From: Syngnathus acus
Lineage: Eukaryota > Chordata > Actinopteri > Syngnathiformes > Syngnathidae
NCBI RefSeq assembly: GCF_901709675.1
Contig: NC_051105.1
Location: 1,798,001 to 1,862,000 of the forward strand
Direction of reading: 5' to 3'
Length of the DNA stretch: 64,000 nucleotides
A model generated the notes under the pieces. The model saw only the letters and a list, made by a program, of their open reading frames with translations, was not told where the DNA came from and ran no database searches. Shown here in pieces: positions 23,838 through 34,239 of the stretch (its first letter is position 1; each line of letters starts with the position of its first letter). Made by a program: the position numbers and the translations under genes.

Positions 23838-26800
23838 TCCACTTACATCATGCTACGCAACACAATGAGCAAATATGATTCAGTCGATTATATATCATGT
23901 TAAAAACCCATCTGCAGGCAGAGATCAATGCCTTTCCCATGCTGATATTATTTGATTTTGGCATGATTGAGATGCGCGTGGTAGGTACGGACGTGCGCAT
24001 TTCCAGTCGCTCTGGGAAAAGTCTCATTTGTCATCAGCGCAAATAGATCAGACGCAGCTGTTTCGGGGAAATAAATCAAGCAGGCTTGGAAAAGCAAAAT
24101 ATCAGGACCAATAAATATACTACCTGAGGCTAAACGGAGCCGCTGCAATTTCCACACGCTATTAACCCAAAGCCCGAGCCAATAAAAGTGTCTTTGCGAA
24201 AACAATATCAGCCAAGTTGTTTTCTTGGATGCCGTGCGTCCGCCACCCACTACGTGTCACCAAATCATTCTCCCAAGCAAAAAAAAAAAAAAAAAATACA
24301 GTTAACACATTTGTATTATGTCAGCCTCGGTAATTCATGTTTTGACATCCCAGACCTCCCGGTACCGTTGCCCAAAAGTCAGAGGATTGAAAGAATATGC
24401 GCTAATTCCCGCAGAAGGGCCCTGTGGAATTAGAAGCAGACGTCGACAGGCCCAGACACCCGCTGTGGCAGAGAATTTGTTTGGAATTCATGTCTCCAAG
24501 GAAAATATGAAACAAGGCGCTTTGTATCTTGCAATTTTTTGATAGCTTCCACTGAGCACAACAAGCTCCGACAACCCGGCGCTTTATTGCTACTTGTTTC
24601 CCGCCGCTTGGAGACAAAATACGCCTGAGACTAAGAATAGAAAAGGTGGAAAAAGTATTTAGAACTTAAAGGCATAGTCTGGTCAAAGTTGGTGTTGCCA
24701 TTTTTGTCCAGAACTGATACGAGAATGCTTGAAGAACTCACCAATACCAAATACCGATACCGCTCGCGATGCTTTTGATATATAAAATGTCACTTAGCTC
24801 AATAACTGAACAAAAGCATTTCTTTATGACACAGATGATTTGCTGATGTGTCAAACTGCCGCAGTATAGCGCCAACTAGTGCAGAGGAGGACTCATTTGG
24901 CTCAAGTATCGGTGACTGGTATCGGCAGCCACCACAAGTAGCCGATACCTTAAAATAACGCCAGGTACCAAATCTGTTGAAGATGGAACAGTAAAAACAA
25001 TGTGAAAAAAGAAAAGTAAATTAATATCTGTACGCAATTTTTGATAAATTGACAAAATGAAAAAAAAAATCTTTTCGGCCCACAGATATGAGCAATCATA
25101 TTATTTTTGAAAATCATGAAGCCCTCACCATCCCATAGTGGTCACCTCACCCTGTCCAGTATGTAAGCACACGTGATAGTTCAAAGTAAAACAATGCTTT
25201 GCAAATGTATACACCGAGGCACTCTCCCCATGCGGCGGCTGTATCGCGCCGCCGCCGCCACCGCCTTGCACAGCTGGTCTTGATATCGCAAGGTTTTGCT
25301 GCGCGCCGGCCGGTCTCATCGCACGCCACCCATTGTGTGTGTGCGTGCGTGCGTGCACGTGTGTTACCATCCCTAATGAATCCCATTCTCCGAATCATGA
25401 GATATGGAGTTGGCAGGGGAGACGCTGGTGACTGCACGCTCGCCCCCTTCCAGCTTTTAGACATAAAAGTCACTTTGTTTAACTGCGGTCTTGCACACAC
25501 GCACGCACGTCCCTATTCTGAAAATGACGGTCCATAAACTATTTTTTTCAAGCTGTTAAGTGTCGTTTCTGTTTTCAAATTCACACTTGCAGAATTGGAG
25601 CAGCAGTGTTGTTGACGTTCAAGTTTTGAGTTGTTTTGCTGACTGGGCAAGAAAATGCCAAGCGCAAAGTAAAAGTGTGCGGCGCGGCGTGTATTTGGCC
25701 CACTGCCGTCCCATTGGTCGGAATGGAGGACATGCTATTTTAACCTCCTCTTAGAGGAGCAAAGACGAAAGGGCCGTCCGTCCGTCTCCAACTCGGGGCC
25801 AGTTCTTCCATCACTTATCTGAACAACTTAAGGGGAATGATAACAAGATGACGGGATGAGGGTTTGATATGAGGCACAATGTTGGGTGAGCAAGTGTTGA
25901 CATGATCAAGGAGGAATCTGAGTAACCGGAGGAATGATGTTCATTTGGCATTCTGGCCCTTCTCAGACAAGGAGGGAAGCACGCGGAAATTGGAACGCAG
26001 CAGAAAAATGGCGCGAGAAAAATAATGTGTGGAAATCAAGGGGTTGAAAATGTTCATACAATTGCACATCATCTATTTATTTGAGTGAGATGGTGCCAGG
26101 CATTGTCCTGAACACAACCCTGTTTAAAAGTGGGTGTGTACACTTATGCAACCATGTCATCGAAGTTGTTGTCCCCTCTAATTTTTTTTTCCCAAATGAG
26201 TTTTACAGGTTAACTAATAGTGTTTCAGTGATTTATCTTGGTGTCATTTTTGTACATGACAAAACAGGGGTGTGTAGACTTTATCGAGCAACTGATTACA
26301 TTTCGTTGGCTGTCAGTCAGGTGAAACCAAAATATTCCACCCATGCGGAGTTGCGCAATGGAACTTTTAATTGAAATCACATCGGGCCAGTTGTCGAATT
26401 CTTTCCCAGCTCTCCACGTCAAGACAAATGAGCGGAGATAGCGCTGTGTTGATGATGCCAATGGGGCTGAGGACAGACGGCCATTTGCGCTTGCGGATGG
26501 ACTTGACTTTAGCCCAGACAGGACAGCTCCGAACCAGAAATAAACCGGCAGCAGCTGTGTTCCGTAAATGGTGTGTGTCTTTAATCCTCTCGGCACTGCC
26601 TGTCCAAATCATGTCGGAGAATGGAGTCAGAATTGTGCCAAAGGGTCTTTGGCCCGTTTTTGGATAGAACTGAGGCACCCTTTTGCCGTTTCAGATATCC
26701 GTGAGACGGCGTTTGTGTACGCCATCACGGCGGCCGGCGTGAGCCACGCGGTGACCCAGGCCTGCAGCATGGGGGACCTGCTGCAGTGCGGCTGCGAGGC

Positions 26801-28869
26801 CACCAGGAACAGAGCCCCCCCGAAACCTCCGTCGTCCCCTTCCGGCGACGGGGTCAAGTGGGAGTGGGGCGGCTGCGGAGATGACGTGGAGTTTGGCTAT
26901 GACAAGTCCAAGCAGTTCATGGATGCCAAGAGGAGACGCGGCCAAAGCGACATCAGGGCACTCGTTGACCTGCACAACAACGAAGCTGGACGACTGGTAA
27001 AAACACGTCGAAATGTACTTCCAGATTTTTGCTATCGGCAAATATATGAGCTGCTCTTCGCGGAGGATAAAGAACATATGCGTATTGTTATGACACTAAA
27101 CGGTTTGTGCTAAATGGTTACAAGTTGGACTGACACATAGATGCTACCTGTTAGCCTGTCTATGGTGTTTGCCATAATGTGTTAGCACTAAGCTAATACG
27201 ATGTCGTTTGAAAAGCCTATCTCTTAAAAGTATTTATTCCCAAATATTCATTTGGATGCTGGTGCTGCCACGCAGGTTCCACCTTTCACTCCAAGAACTT
27301 CACTCCCAGGGCTCGCTTGTCCTGTGGAATGTTCCTTCATCCCGCCAACAAGAAACACATCGCCCCCGGCCATGTTGGTGTTGCGCCGTAAAACGATATT
27401 CTGACAAGAATCAGGTTTCTGAAAGACAAAAGCAAGAACGTGCCACACTTTTTGTTTTGGAGCCTCCACGGCAGGTGGCCTCCGACGTTTCCACGGCTCA
27501 GCCAGACGCCCCAGGTTCCTGTTTGTCGCTCGTACCGAGGCGGTGTGCACGAATTATGGACCTAATGGGTCTTAAAGAGCGGGTTTGAAGCTTTTAGATT
27601 GGATCACCATGTTGATTTAAAGTGCGGCTTTTAACATCTCCTAAGTGACATCACCTCTTTAGTCGTCAGCGCGGCGGCGTTGGCGATACGAGCAAAGGAC
27701 GTAATTACGTTTGACTGCAGCCGAGGTCACAGACAGGTAGAGAAGAACGGGCGTGGGGATATTTCCCAATTGTAGCATTAGCCAAGAAGAAACCATTTTG
27801 AACGCCTGCCTGCAGGTTGAGAAATAAGCGCGCGGCCGGCGGTGCGTGTAAACGGCTGTTTTTGTGCATTCATGCGCGTTTGTGTGTGTCGGCGTGTGTG
27901 ATGGGTTAATTATGTGCAGTATAAGTGAATGATCTGTTGTCAAGGCTTGTTGGATGTAGGAAGGCCAGAGGCAAAATGGGGGGTTAGAGAGGTACATTCC
28001 TTGGGAGAAGCATCTGCTTTTATCTTACCCATCGAGCCAGCTAGCTCGTTTTGTTGTTGTTTCAAAACCATGCTAAGGGCTCACCAACTTTTCAGGTCCA
28101 AGGAGAGAGACAAAGGCACACGTCAATTGGACATGCCAGAAAGTCCTTTTTTTTAGTTTTACATTTCAATCTGAAGAGGATGACATGAAAGTGTGTTCAA
28201 TTTGAATGTTCATCCATTGTTGCACTCTTGCTTTGTCAACTTCTCTTCAATCCTGATTTTTGCGCCTACACAAAGCAGCGACTCGATGATGCGTTCAGAA
28301 ATGATCATCATTGGAATGCAAATTTTTGAATTCACTTAACTGCATCTTTCAGGGTGGATTTGTTTTTTTTACTTTTTTTCTTTGTCTCCTTTTGTGCCCC
28401 TCCCAAGGCAGTGAAGCTCTACATGCGGACAGAGTGCAAGTGCCACGGACTGTCCAGCTCGTGCACGTTACGCACCTGCTGGAAAAAGATGCCTCCTTTC
28501 CGCGAGGTGGGCGACCGGCTTCTGCAGCGCTTCAACGGCGCTTCCAAAGTGATGGGCGGCAACGACGGCAAGACGCTGATCCCCGTAGGGCAGAACATCA
28601 AACCCCCGGACAGGCAGGATCTGATCTACTCGGACGAGTCGCCCGACTTCTGTCTGGCTAACCGTAAAACGGGTTCGCTGGGAACGCGGGGGCGAGTGTG
28701 CAACAGCACGGCCATGAACATCAGCGGCTGCGACTTGCTCTGCTGCCAGCGCGGCTACCGTGAGGAAACGCTGGTGTTCGAGGAGAACTGTCTGTGTCGC
28801 TTTCACTGGTGCTGTGTGGTCCAGTGCAAGAAGTGCACCATCCAAAAGAACCTAAGTCTCTGTCACTGA
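18912..28869 (+). CDS. wnt6: Wnt6 secreted signalling ligand
   Basis: Four exons (18912-18991, 21808-22028, 26695-26996, 28408-28869) give 354 aa, close to human WNT6 (365). A hydrophobic signal peptide (IQLALFFVLLCPVNIIG) is followed by LWWAVGSPLLMDP, a Wnt6-specific N-terminus. Wnt hallmarks are ECQYQFKYRRWNC, an N-glycosylation site at Asn86 (NCT), ETAFVYAITAAG, WEWGGCGDD, and CKCHGLSSSC with Ser217 at the position palmitoleoylated by Porcupine. The C-terminus RFHWCCVVQCKKC is the cysteine-rich finger that contacts Frizzled. The divergent segment near residues 135-150 is Pro/Ser-rich, as in mammals. It acts outside the cell on Frizzled/LRP receptors; Wnt6 works in epithelium, somite and neural-crest development. 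It has the same orientation as wnt10a, 11.7 kb downstream. Teleosts may have wnt6a and wnt6b; which one this is cannot be told. Confidence 0.96.
19264..19286. repeat. (GT)n microsatellite in wnt6 intron 1
   Basis: Pure GT dinucleotide run. A GACA tetranucleotide run follows near 19387-19405. Confidence 0.9.
20051..20072. repeat. (GAGC)n microsatellite
   Basis: About five uninterrupted copies of GAGC within wnt6 intron 1. Confidence 0.85.
20893..21045. mobile_element. Non-autonomous Tc1-like relic with both end modules
   Basis: Starts with AGGGTGTGCATACTTATGCA, then ACCACATTATTTTTGATC. It ends with CTTTTGAACAGGGGTGTGTC and GACTTTTCAAC. The same two modules, in the same order and similar spacing, occur at 26128-26285. 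About 150 bp, no coding capacity; sits in wnt6 intron 1. Confidence 0.6.
21808..22028 (+). CDS. wnt6: wnt6 exon 2
   Basis: Begins after TTGTGGTCCAG and completes the LWW motif. It ends SHNKYFGKILQQ with donor CAAG|GTGAGT. It includes the first conserved Wnt cysteines and the Asn86 glycosylation site. Confidence 0.95.
22382..22496. repeat. Local direct duplication with AAT-rich spacer
   Basis: CACCATTAAGGTTTTCAATC (22382) and CACCATTAAGCTTTTGAATC (22465) are each followed by TTGGCTGTGATA and then by AAT/TAA repeats. The offset is 83 bp. In wnt6 intron 2. Confidence 0.75.
23305..23346. repeat. (GT)n microsatellite
   Basis: Nearly pure GT run of about 40 bp in wnt6 intron 2. Confidence 0.95.
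23588..23690. repeat. (AAT)n/(ATT)n inverted microsatellite
   Basis: AAT repeats turn into ATT repeats twice within 100 bp, so the run can fold back on itself. Adjacent tracts are equally AT-rich. Confidence 0.85.
23763..23835. repeat. (CA)n microsatellite
   Basis: About 70 bp of CA with a few CG interruptions at the left end. It is among the longest pure dinucleotide runs in the window. Confidence 0.95.
24680..24975. repeat. Dispersed repeat rich in GATACCGATACC-type strings
   Basis: Holds ATACCAAATACCGATACC and, about 140 bp on, GTATCGGTGACTGGTATCGG and CCGATACC. Related strings occur at 44465-44545 and 57455-57500, suggesting a decayed mobile element. Family unknown. Confidence 0.4.
26128..26285. 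mobile_element. Non-autonomous Tc1-like relic with both end modules
   Basis: Opens with GTGGGTGTGTACACTTATGC and AACCATGTCAT, and closes with CAAAACAGGGGTGTGTAGAC and TTTATCG, as at 20893-21045. It lies about 410 bp before wnt6 exon 3. Confidence 0.6.
26695..26996 (+). CDS. wnt6: wnt6 exon 3
   Basis: Begins DIRETAFVYAITAAGVSHAV and ends HNNEAGRL, the standard Wnt exon 3. It includes a variable Pro/Ser-rich insert (APPKPPSSPSGDG) and WEWGGCGDDVEFG. Confidence 0.96.
28408..28869 (+). CDS. wnt6: wnt6 exon 4
   Basis: Begins AVKLYMRTECKCHG, carries the lipid-acceptor Ser217, two N-glycosylation sequons (NST, NIS), SPDFC and the C-terminal cysteine knot, and ends KNLSLCH then TGA. Confidence 0.96.
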   Translation, partial: AVKLYMRTECKCHGLSSSCTLRTCWKKMPPFREVGDRLLQRFNGASKVMGGNDGKTLIPVGQNIKPPDRQDLIYSDESPDFCLANRKTGSLGTRGRVCNSTAMNISGCDLLCCQRGYREETLVFEENCLCRFHWCCVVQCKKCTIQKNLSLCH

Positions 28870-29086
28870 TGAACTGGAACGGATCCCCGTAACTTTTTGT
28901 AATGACTTTCTTTTTTTAATATATTGAGATTTCTGTGGGTTTGTTGTTTTTTTGGCCATCGTAAAGACTGTGGTTCTCCGTGTTGCACCTATCCTGCTTA
29001 TAGCATTCCTTAAGATATTTGCATTTTCCTGGTAATAAAAATGATTTTCTTGATTTCTGATGAAAGCTGATCAATAGAAGCTTGAC

Positions 29087-29092
29087 AATAAA
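29087..29092 (+). terminator. Poly(A) signal of wnt6
   Basis: AATAAA 218 bp after the stop; another AATAAA lies at 29034-29039. Either could define the wnt6 3' end. Confidence 0.5.
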
Positions 29093-30055
29093 ACGTGTAG
29101 TGTGCCGCTCAAGTTGGGATCCGTTCCTCACACGTGCATCTCAAATCATAAAACAACAAATGTTTTTGCAACAAGATTTTTAATCATAATTTGAAAAAAA
29201 GCATCTTCTTTCCTTCAAAACACACAGCAATGTCGTCATCAAATAAAATGTAAAGATGTGAGCCAAAGACCTGCGGACTCAAATGAGTCTGCAAGTTGAC
29301 ACAAGTTGTGATTTTTCAGGAATTTGTTGCAGCGTTTGGATGCTTTAATCTAGTCAAGGAAAATGACTCTTTTCCAATTCTGCTCCTCATCTCTGTTCTA
29401 AAATTGTCTGCAGGTCAAATGCCAACCTCCTTCATTTTGCTTTTGCAGTCATTAATTGTTGATTTTGATGCGTGGAAGTCCGAGATGAGGATGGGAATGT
29501 TTATTTTATGACAAACAAACATCCACAAATGTATTGAATTGTGTGTTTGTGCACATGCCTTCACAAAACACACACTTAAAAAAGAAAAAGGGCTTGGTAG
29601 ATCACGTTGTTTCCAGACATCTTTTTTTTTCTAGATGGCACATCGACTGCAACCTACCAAGAATAAAGACGAGCAGAGCATAGGCAGAAGACATTGCGTG
29701 ATATCATTTCGATTTCTTTGTGTGTCTTGGCATGTGAAGAAATTGACAATAAAGCAGACTTTGACATAAAAAATGAGAAATGAGGGAGGGAGGGGGAACT
29801 AAATGAATGGAGGGGAAGAGGACCCTGAAGAGGTAACTTGACACTAGCATGATCGTCCGCTCGTGTGAACTTTTCTCCAACCGTGTGGCGCTCGTTCCCC
29901 TTGTAAGCATCATTGTACACGTGAAAATGCGGTACGTGGGCTCCCTCTAGCGGTGGCAAAGAGAATCTTTCAGTTGTAATGAATTTTTAAAGAGCCTGTA
30001 AAAATGATTCGTTTCTAAATGATTGAACATTTTATGGTTAAACGCTGGAAATATT
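29093..30055. other. wnt6 downstream spacer
   Basis: AT-rich, with no recognisable exon. It contains one weak CTCF-like core on the - strand (CTCCCTCTAGCGGTGGC at 29941-29957) and ends at the foldback block. Confidence 0.5.
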
Positions 30056-30445
30056 GATCTGTGACGTCACTCGGACACTCCATTAGGTACACCGCCATTT
30101 TCAAGTGTACCTAATAACAGGCCACTTTATTAGGGAAATATCATGGTCAAAGGTCACAGGTGTCAAGCACTAGTCCACGGGGCCGCATTCCAACATGTTT
30201 TCCAAGATTCCCTCGTTAAGTGCACCTGCGTGAAAAGTTTTAGCCACCTTCACGTTCTGCAGGAGCTAAAACTTTTCACGCAGGTGCACTTAACGAGGGT
30301 AACTTGAAAACATATTGGAACGCGGCCCCGAGGACCAGAGCTTGACACCTGTGACCTTTGACCATGATATTTCCCTAATAAAGTGGCCTGTTATTAGGTC
30401 CACTTGAAAATGGCGGTGTACCTAATGGAGTGTCCGTGTGCTTCC
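30056..30445. mobile_element. Foldback (hairpin) element, complete unit
   Basis: The left arm begins GATCTGTGACGTCACTCGGA and then CACTCCATTAGGTACACC. The right arm ends in its near-exact reverse complement, GGTGTACCTAATGGAGTG then TCCG. The centre is near 30256, where CGTGAAAAGTTTTAG meets CTAAAACTTTTCACG. Arms are about 185 nt with few mismatches. No coding capacity. The structure is that of a foldback or snapback MITE; the family is not recognised. The strings CTAATAAAGTGGCC and ATTAGGTACAC recall common teleost repeats, from memory. Confidence 0.75.
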
Positions 30446-30674
30446 CTCGTTAAGTGTACCTGCGTGAAAAGTTTTAGCTCATGCTGAACGTGAAAATGAC
30501 CAAAATCTTTTCACGCAGGTGCGCTTAACGAAGGTCACTTGGAAAACATATTGGAACGCGGCCCCGAGGACTGGAGCTTGACACCTGTGACCTTTGACCA
30601 TGAAATTTCCCTAATAAAGTGGCCTGTTATTAGGTACACTTGAAAATGGTGGTGTACCTAATGGAGTGTCCAAG

Positions 30675-30722
30675 TGACGTCATAAATCAAACAGCCAATC
30701 AGGAGGTGGGGGTGAGGGCGGG
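30675..30722 (+). promoter_or_regulatory. CRE / CCAAT / GC-box cassette, copy 1
   Basis: TGACGTCA at 30675-30682, CCAAT at 30695-30699 and GGGCGGG at 30716-30722, all within 48 bp. It is part of the foldback array. Motif presence is direct; activity is not known. Confidence 0.4.
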
Positions 30723-31019
30723 TGTGGCACTTTTCACTTTCAGTTAAGCTTTGACCATGATATTTCCCTAATAAAGTGGCCGTGTGATTCCCTCGTTAAG
30801 TGCACCTGCGTGAAAAGTTTTAGCTCCTGCAGAACGTGAAAGGAGCTAAAACGTTTCACGCAGGTGCGCTTAACGAGGGTAACTTGGAAAACATATTGGA
30901 ACACGGCCCTGAGGACGAGAGCTTGACACCTGTGACCTTTGACCATGATATTTCCCTAATAAAGTGGCCTGTTATTAGGTACACTTGAAAATGGCGGTGT
31001 ACCTAATGGGGTGTCCGAG

Positions 31020-31067
31020 TGACGTCACAGCTCCAACAGCCAATCATAAAGTGTGGGTGAGGGCGGG
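31020..31067 (+). promoter_or_regulatory. CRE / CCAAT / GC-box cassette, copy 2
   Basis: TGACGTCA at 31020-31027, CCAAT at 31040-31044 and GGGCGGG at 31061-31067, with nearly the same spacing as copy 1. Later copies (near 31375 and 32773) have TGATGTCA and CCAAT but lose the GC box where the telomere-like array starts. Confidence 0.4.
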
Positions 31068-31407
31068 TGTGGCACCATCTAGTGTCCAAGTGACGTAGGT
31101 ACACCTGTAAATGGCGGTGTACCCAATGGAGTGTCCGTTTGATTCCCTCATTAAGTGCACCTGTGTGAAAAGTTTTAGCTCCTGCAGAACGTGAAATGAG
31201 CTAAAACTTTTCACGCAGGTGCGCTTAACGAGGGTAACTTGGAAAACATATTGGAACGCGGCCCTGAGGACGAGAGCTTGACACCTGTGACCTTTGACCA
31301 TGATATTTCCCTAATAAAGTGGCCTGTTATTAGGTACACTTGAAAATGGCGGTGTACCTAATGGGGTGTCCGAGTGATGTCACAGATCCAACAGCCAATC
31401 ATAAAGT

Positions 31408-32655
31408 AGTGCTAGGGCTAGAGCTAGGGTTAGAGCTAGGGTTAGGGTTAGGTTAGAGCTAGAGATAGGGTTAGGGTTAGGGTTAGTGCTTGGGTTAGGG
31501 TTAGGGTTAGTGCTAGGGTTCGAGCTAGAGTTAGGGTTAGGGTTAGGGTTAGTGCTAGGGTTAAGGTTAGTGCTAGGGTTAGGGCTAGAGCTAGGGTTAG
31601 GGTTAGAGTAGGGTTAGAGCTAGGGTTAGAGCTAGTGTTAGGGTTAGAGCTAGGGTTAGGTTAGAGCTAGAGCTAGAGCTAGAGCTAGAGCTAGGGTTAG
31701 GGTTAGAGCTAGGGTTAGGGTTAGGGTTAGGGTTAGGGTTAGGGTTAGGGTTAGGGTTAGTGCTAGGGTTAGGGTTAGAGCTAGGGTTATGGTTAGAGCT
31801 AGGGTTAGGGTTAGAGCTAGAGCTAGGTTAGTGCTAGAGTTAGGGTTAGGGATAGGGTTAGAGCTAGGGTTAACCCTAACCCTAGCTCTAGCTCTAGCTC
31901 TAACCTAACTCTAACCCTAACTCTAGCACTAACCCTAACCCTAGCTCTAACCATAACCCTAGCTCTAACCCTAACCCTAGCACTAACCCTAACCCTAACC
32001 CTAGCTCTAACCCTAACCCTAACCCTAGCTCTAGCTCTAGCTCTAGCTCTAGCTCTAACCTAACCCTAGCTCTAACCCTAACACTAGCTCTAACCCTAGC
32101 TCTAACCCTACTCTAACCCTAGCTCTAGCCCTAACCCTAGCACTAACCTTAACCCTAGCACTAACCCTAACCCTAACCCTAGCTCGAACCCTAGCACTAA
32201 CCCTAACCCAAGCACTAACCCTAACCCTAACCCTATCTCTAGCTCTAACCTAACCCTAACCCTAGCTCTAACCCTAGCTGTAGCCCTAGCACTAACCCTA
32301 ACCCTAACCCTAACCCTAACCCTAACCCTAACCCTAGCTCTAGCGCTAGCTCTAGCTCTAGCTCTACTCTAACCTAACCTTAACCCAAGCACTAACCCTA
32401 ACCCTAGCTCTAACCCTAGCTCTAACCCTAACCCTAGCTCTAGCCCTAGCACTAACCCTAACCCAAGCACTAACCCTAACCCTAGCTCTAGCCCTAGCCC
32501 TAGCACTAACCCTAACCCTAACCCTAACCCTAACCCTAACCCTAACCCTAGCCCTAGCTCTAGCTCTAGCTCTAGCTCTAACCCTAGCCCTAGCTCTAGC
32601 TCTAGCTCTAGCTCTAGCTCTAGCTCTAGCTCTAACCTAACCTTAACCCAAGCAC
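31408..32655. repeat. Telomere-type hexamer palindrome, copy 1
   Basis: The G-rich strand (31408-31871) is built of GGGTTA mixed with GAGCTA, GTGCTA and GGGCTA hexamers. At GGGTTAACCC (31867-31876) it flips to the C-rich complement, which runs to 32655. The flip is a true inverted copy: rare variants such as TTCGAGC, GCTTGGG and GATAGGG reappear as GCTCGAA, CCCAAGC and CCCTATC in mirror order. Open frames in it encode only Leu/Gly/Glu/Val repeats and are not genes. Confidence 0.9.
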
Positions 32656-32805
32656 GCGGCCCCGAGGACGAGAGCTTGACACCTGTGACCTTTGACCATG
32701 ATATTTCCCTAATAAAGTGGCCTGTTATTAGGTACACTTGAAAATGGCGGTGTACCTAATGGGGTGTCCGAGTGATGTCACAGATCCAACAGCCAATCAT
32801 AAAGT
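32656..32805. repeat. Foldback right arm between the two telomere-type palindromes
   Basis: Repeats 31258-31407 at an offset of exactly 1398 bp, differing at few positions (for example GGCCCCGAGG against GGCCCTGAGG). It marks a tandem duplication of arm plus hexamer array. Confidence 0.85.
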
Positions 32806-34170
32806 AGTGCTAGGGCTAGAGCTAGGGTTAGAGCTAGGGTTAGGGTTAGGTTAGAGCTAGAGATAGGGTTAGGGTTAGGGTTAGGGTTAGTGCTTGGGTT
32901 AGGGTTAGGGTTAGTGCTAGGGTTCGAGCTAGAGTTAGGGTTAGGGTTAGGGTTAGTGCTAGGGTTAAGGTTAGTGCTAGGGTTAGGGCTAGAGCTAGGG
33001 TTAGGGTTAGAGTAGGGTTAGAGCTAGGGTTAGAGCTAGTGTTAGGGTTAGAGCTAGGGTTAGGTTAGAGCTAGAGCTAGAGCTAGAGCTAGAGCTAGAG
33101 CTAGGGTTAGGGTTAGAGCTAGGGTTAGGGTTAGGGTTAGAGCTAGGGTTAACCCTAACCCTAGCTCTAGCTCTAACCTAACCCTAACTCTAGCACTAAC
33201 CCTAACCCTAGCTCTAACCATAACCCTAGCTCTAACCCTAACCCTAGCACTAACCCTAACCCTAGCTCTAACCCTAACCCTAACCCTAGCTCTAGCTCTA
33301 GCTCTAACCTAACCCTAGCTCTAACCCTAACACTAGCTCTAACCCTAGCTCTAACCCTACTCTAACCCTAGCTCTAGCCCTAACCCTAGCACTAACCTTA
33401 ACCCTAGCACTAACCCTAACCCTAACCCTAGCTCGAACCCTAGCACTAACCCTAACCCAAGCACTAACCCTAACCCTAACCCTAACCCTAACCCTATCTC
33501 TAGCTCTAACCTAACCCTAACCCTAGCTCTAACCCTAGCTCTAGCCCTAGCACTAACCCTAACCCTAACCCTAACCCTAGCTCTAGCTCTAGCTCTAGCT
33601 CTAGCTCTACTCTAACCTAACCTTAACCCAAGCACTAACCCTAACCCTAGCTCTAACCCTAGCTCTAACCCTAACCCTAGCTCTAGCCCTAGCACTAACC
33701 CTAACCCAAGCACTAACCCTAGCTCTAGCCCTAGCCCTAGCACTAACCCTAACCCTAGCCCTAGCCCTAACCCTAACCCTAACCCTAACCCTAGCCCTAG
33801 CTCTAGCTCTAACCCTAGCCCTAGCTCTAGCTCTAGCTCTAGCTCTAGCTCTAGCTCTAGCTCTAGCTCTAGCTCTAGCTCTAGCTCTAACCTAACCTTA
33901 ACCCAAGCACTAACCCTAACCCAAGCACTAACCCTAACCCTAGCTCTAGCCCTAACCCTAGCTCTAGCGCTAACCCTAACCCTAGCTCTAACCCTAGCTC
34001 TAACCCTAGCACTAGCTCTAACCCTAGCACTAGCTCTAACCTAACCCTTACCCTAGCTCTAACCCCTAGCTTAGAGTTAGAGCTAGAGGTAGGGTTAACC
34101 CTAGCTCTAACTTTAAACTTAACCCTAGCTCTAACTTTAAACCTAACCCTAGCTTTAACCCGAGCCCTAA
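32806..34170. repeat. Telomere-type hexamer palindrome, copy 2
   Basis: A G-rich arm (32806-33150) and a C-rich arm (33151-34170) meet at GGGTTAACCC (33146-33155). It carries the same ordered rare variants as copy 1. The G arm is about 120 nt shorter and the C arm about 230 nt longer, so the copies have since diverged by hexamer gain and loss. A further small flip occurs near 34070-34100, where TTAGAGTTAGAGCTAG meets AACCCTAGCTC. Sequence decays toward the right edge. Confidence 0.9.
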
Positions 34171-34239
34171 GGAAGTGTATGGTTATATGGGCCAGCACAC
34201 GAGCAACTGTGTTGCAAATCTTTTGATAAAATATTTTAG

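Larger units (their letters stand above)
30446..31407. repeat. Tandem array of partial foldback units
   Basis: Three further units follow the first in the same orientation, with short central hairpins near 30490, 30838 and 31193. Each has a full right arm (ACCTTTGACCATGA, CTAATAAAGTGGCCTG, GTACACTTGAAAATGG, GTACCTAATGG). Unit spacing is about 240-355 bp. Each is followed by a cassette with TGACGTCA, CCAAT and GGGCGGG (clear at 30675-30722 and 31020-31067). The left arm is lost in these copies except near the hairpin centre. Confidence 0.8.

Noticed and set aside
32369-32737. 122-aa Leu/Glu/Gly repeat open frame (- strand), and a similar one at 33887-34288
   Set aside because: They are translations of the hexamer array; a 6-bp period without stops gives long frames in several phases.
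31408-34170. A true chromosome end
   Set aside because: Unique sequence and intact genes continue on both sides, so it is interstitial.
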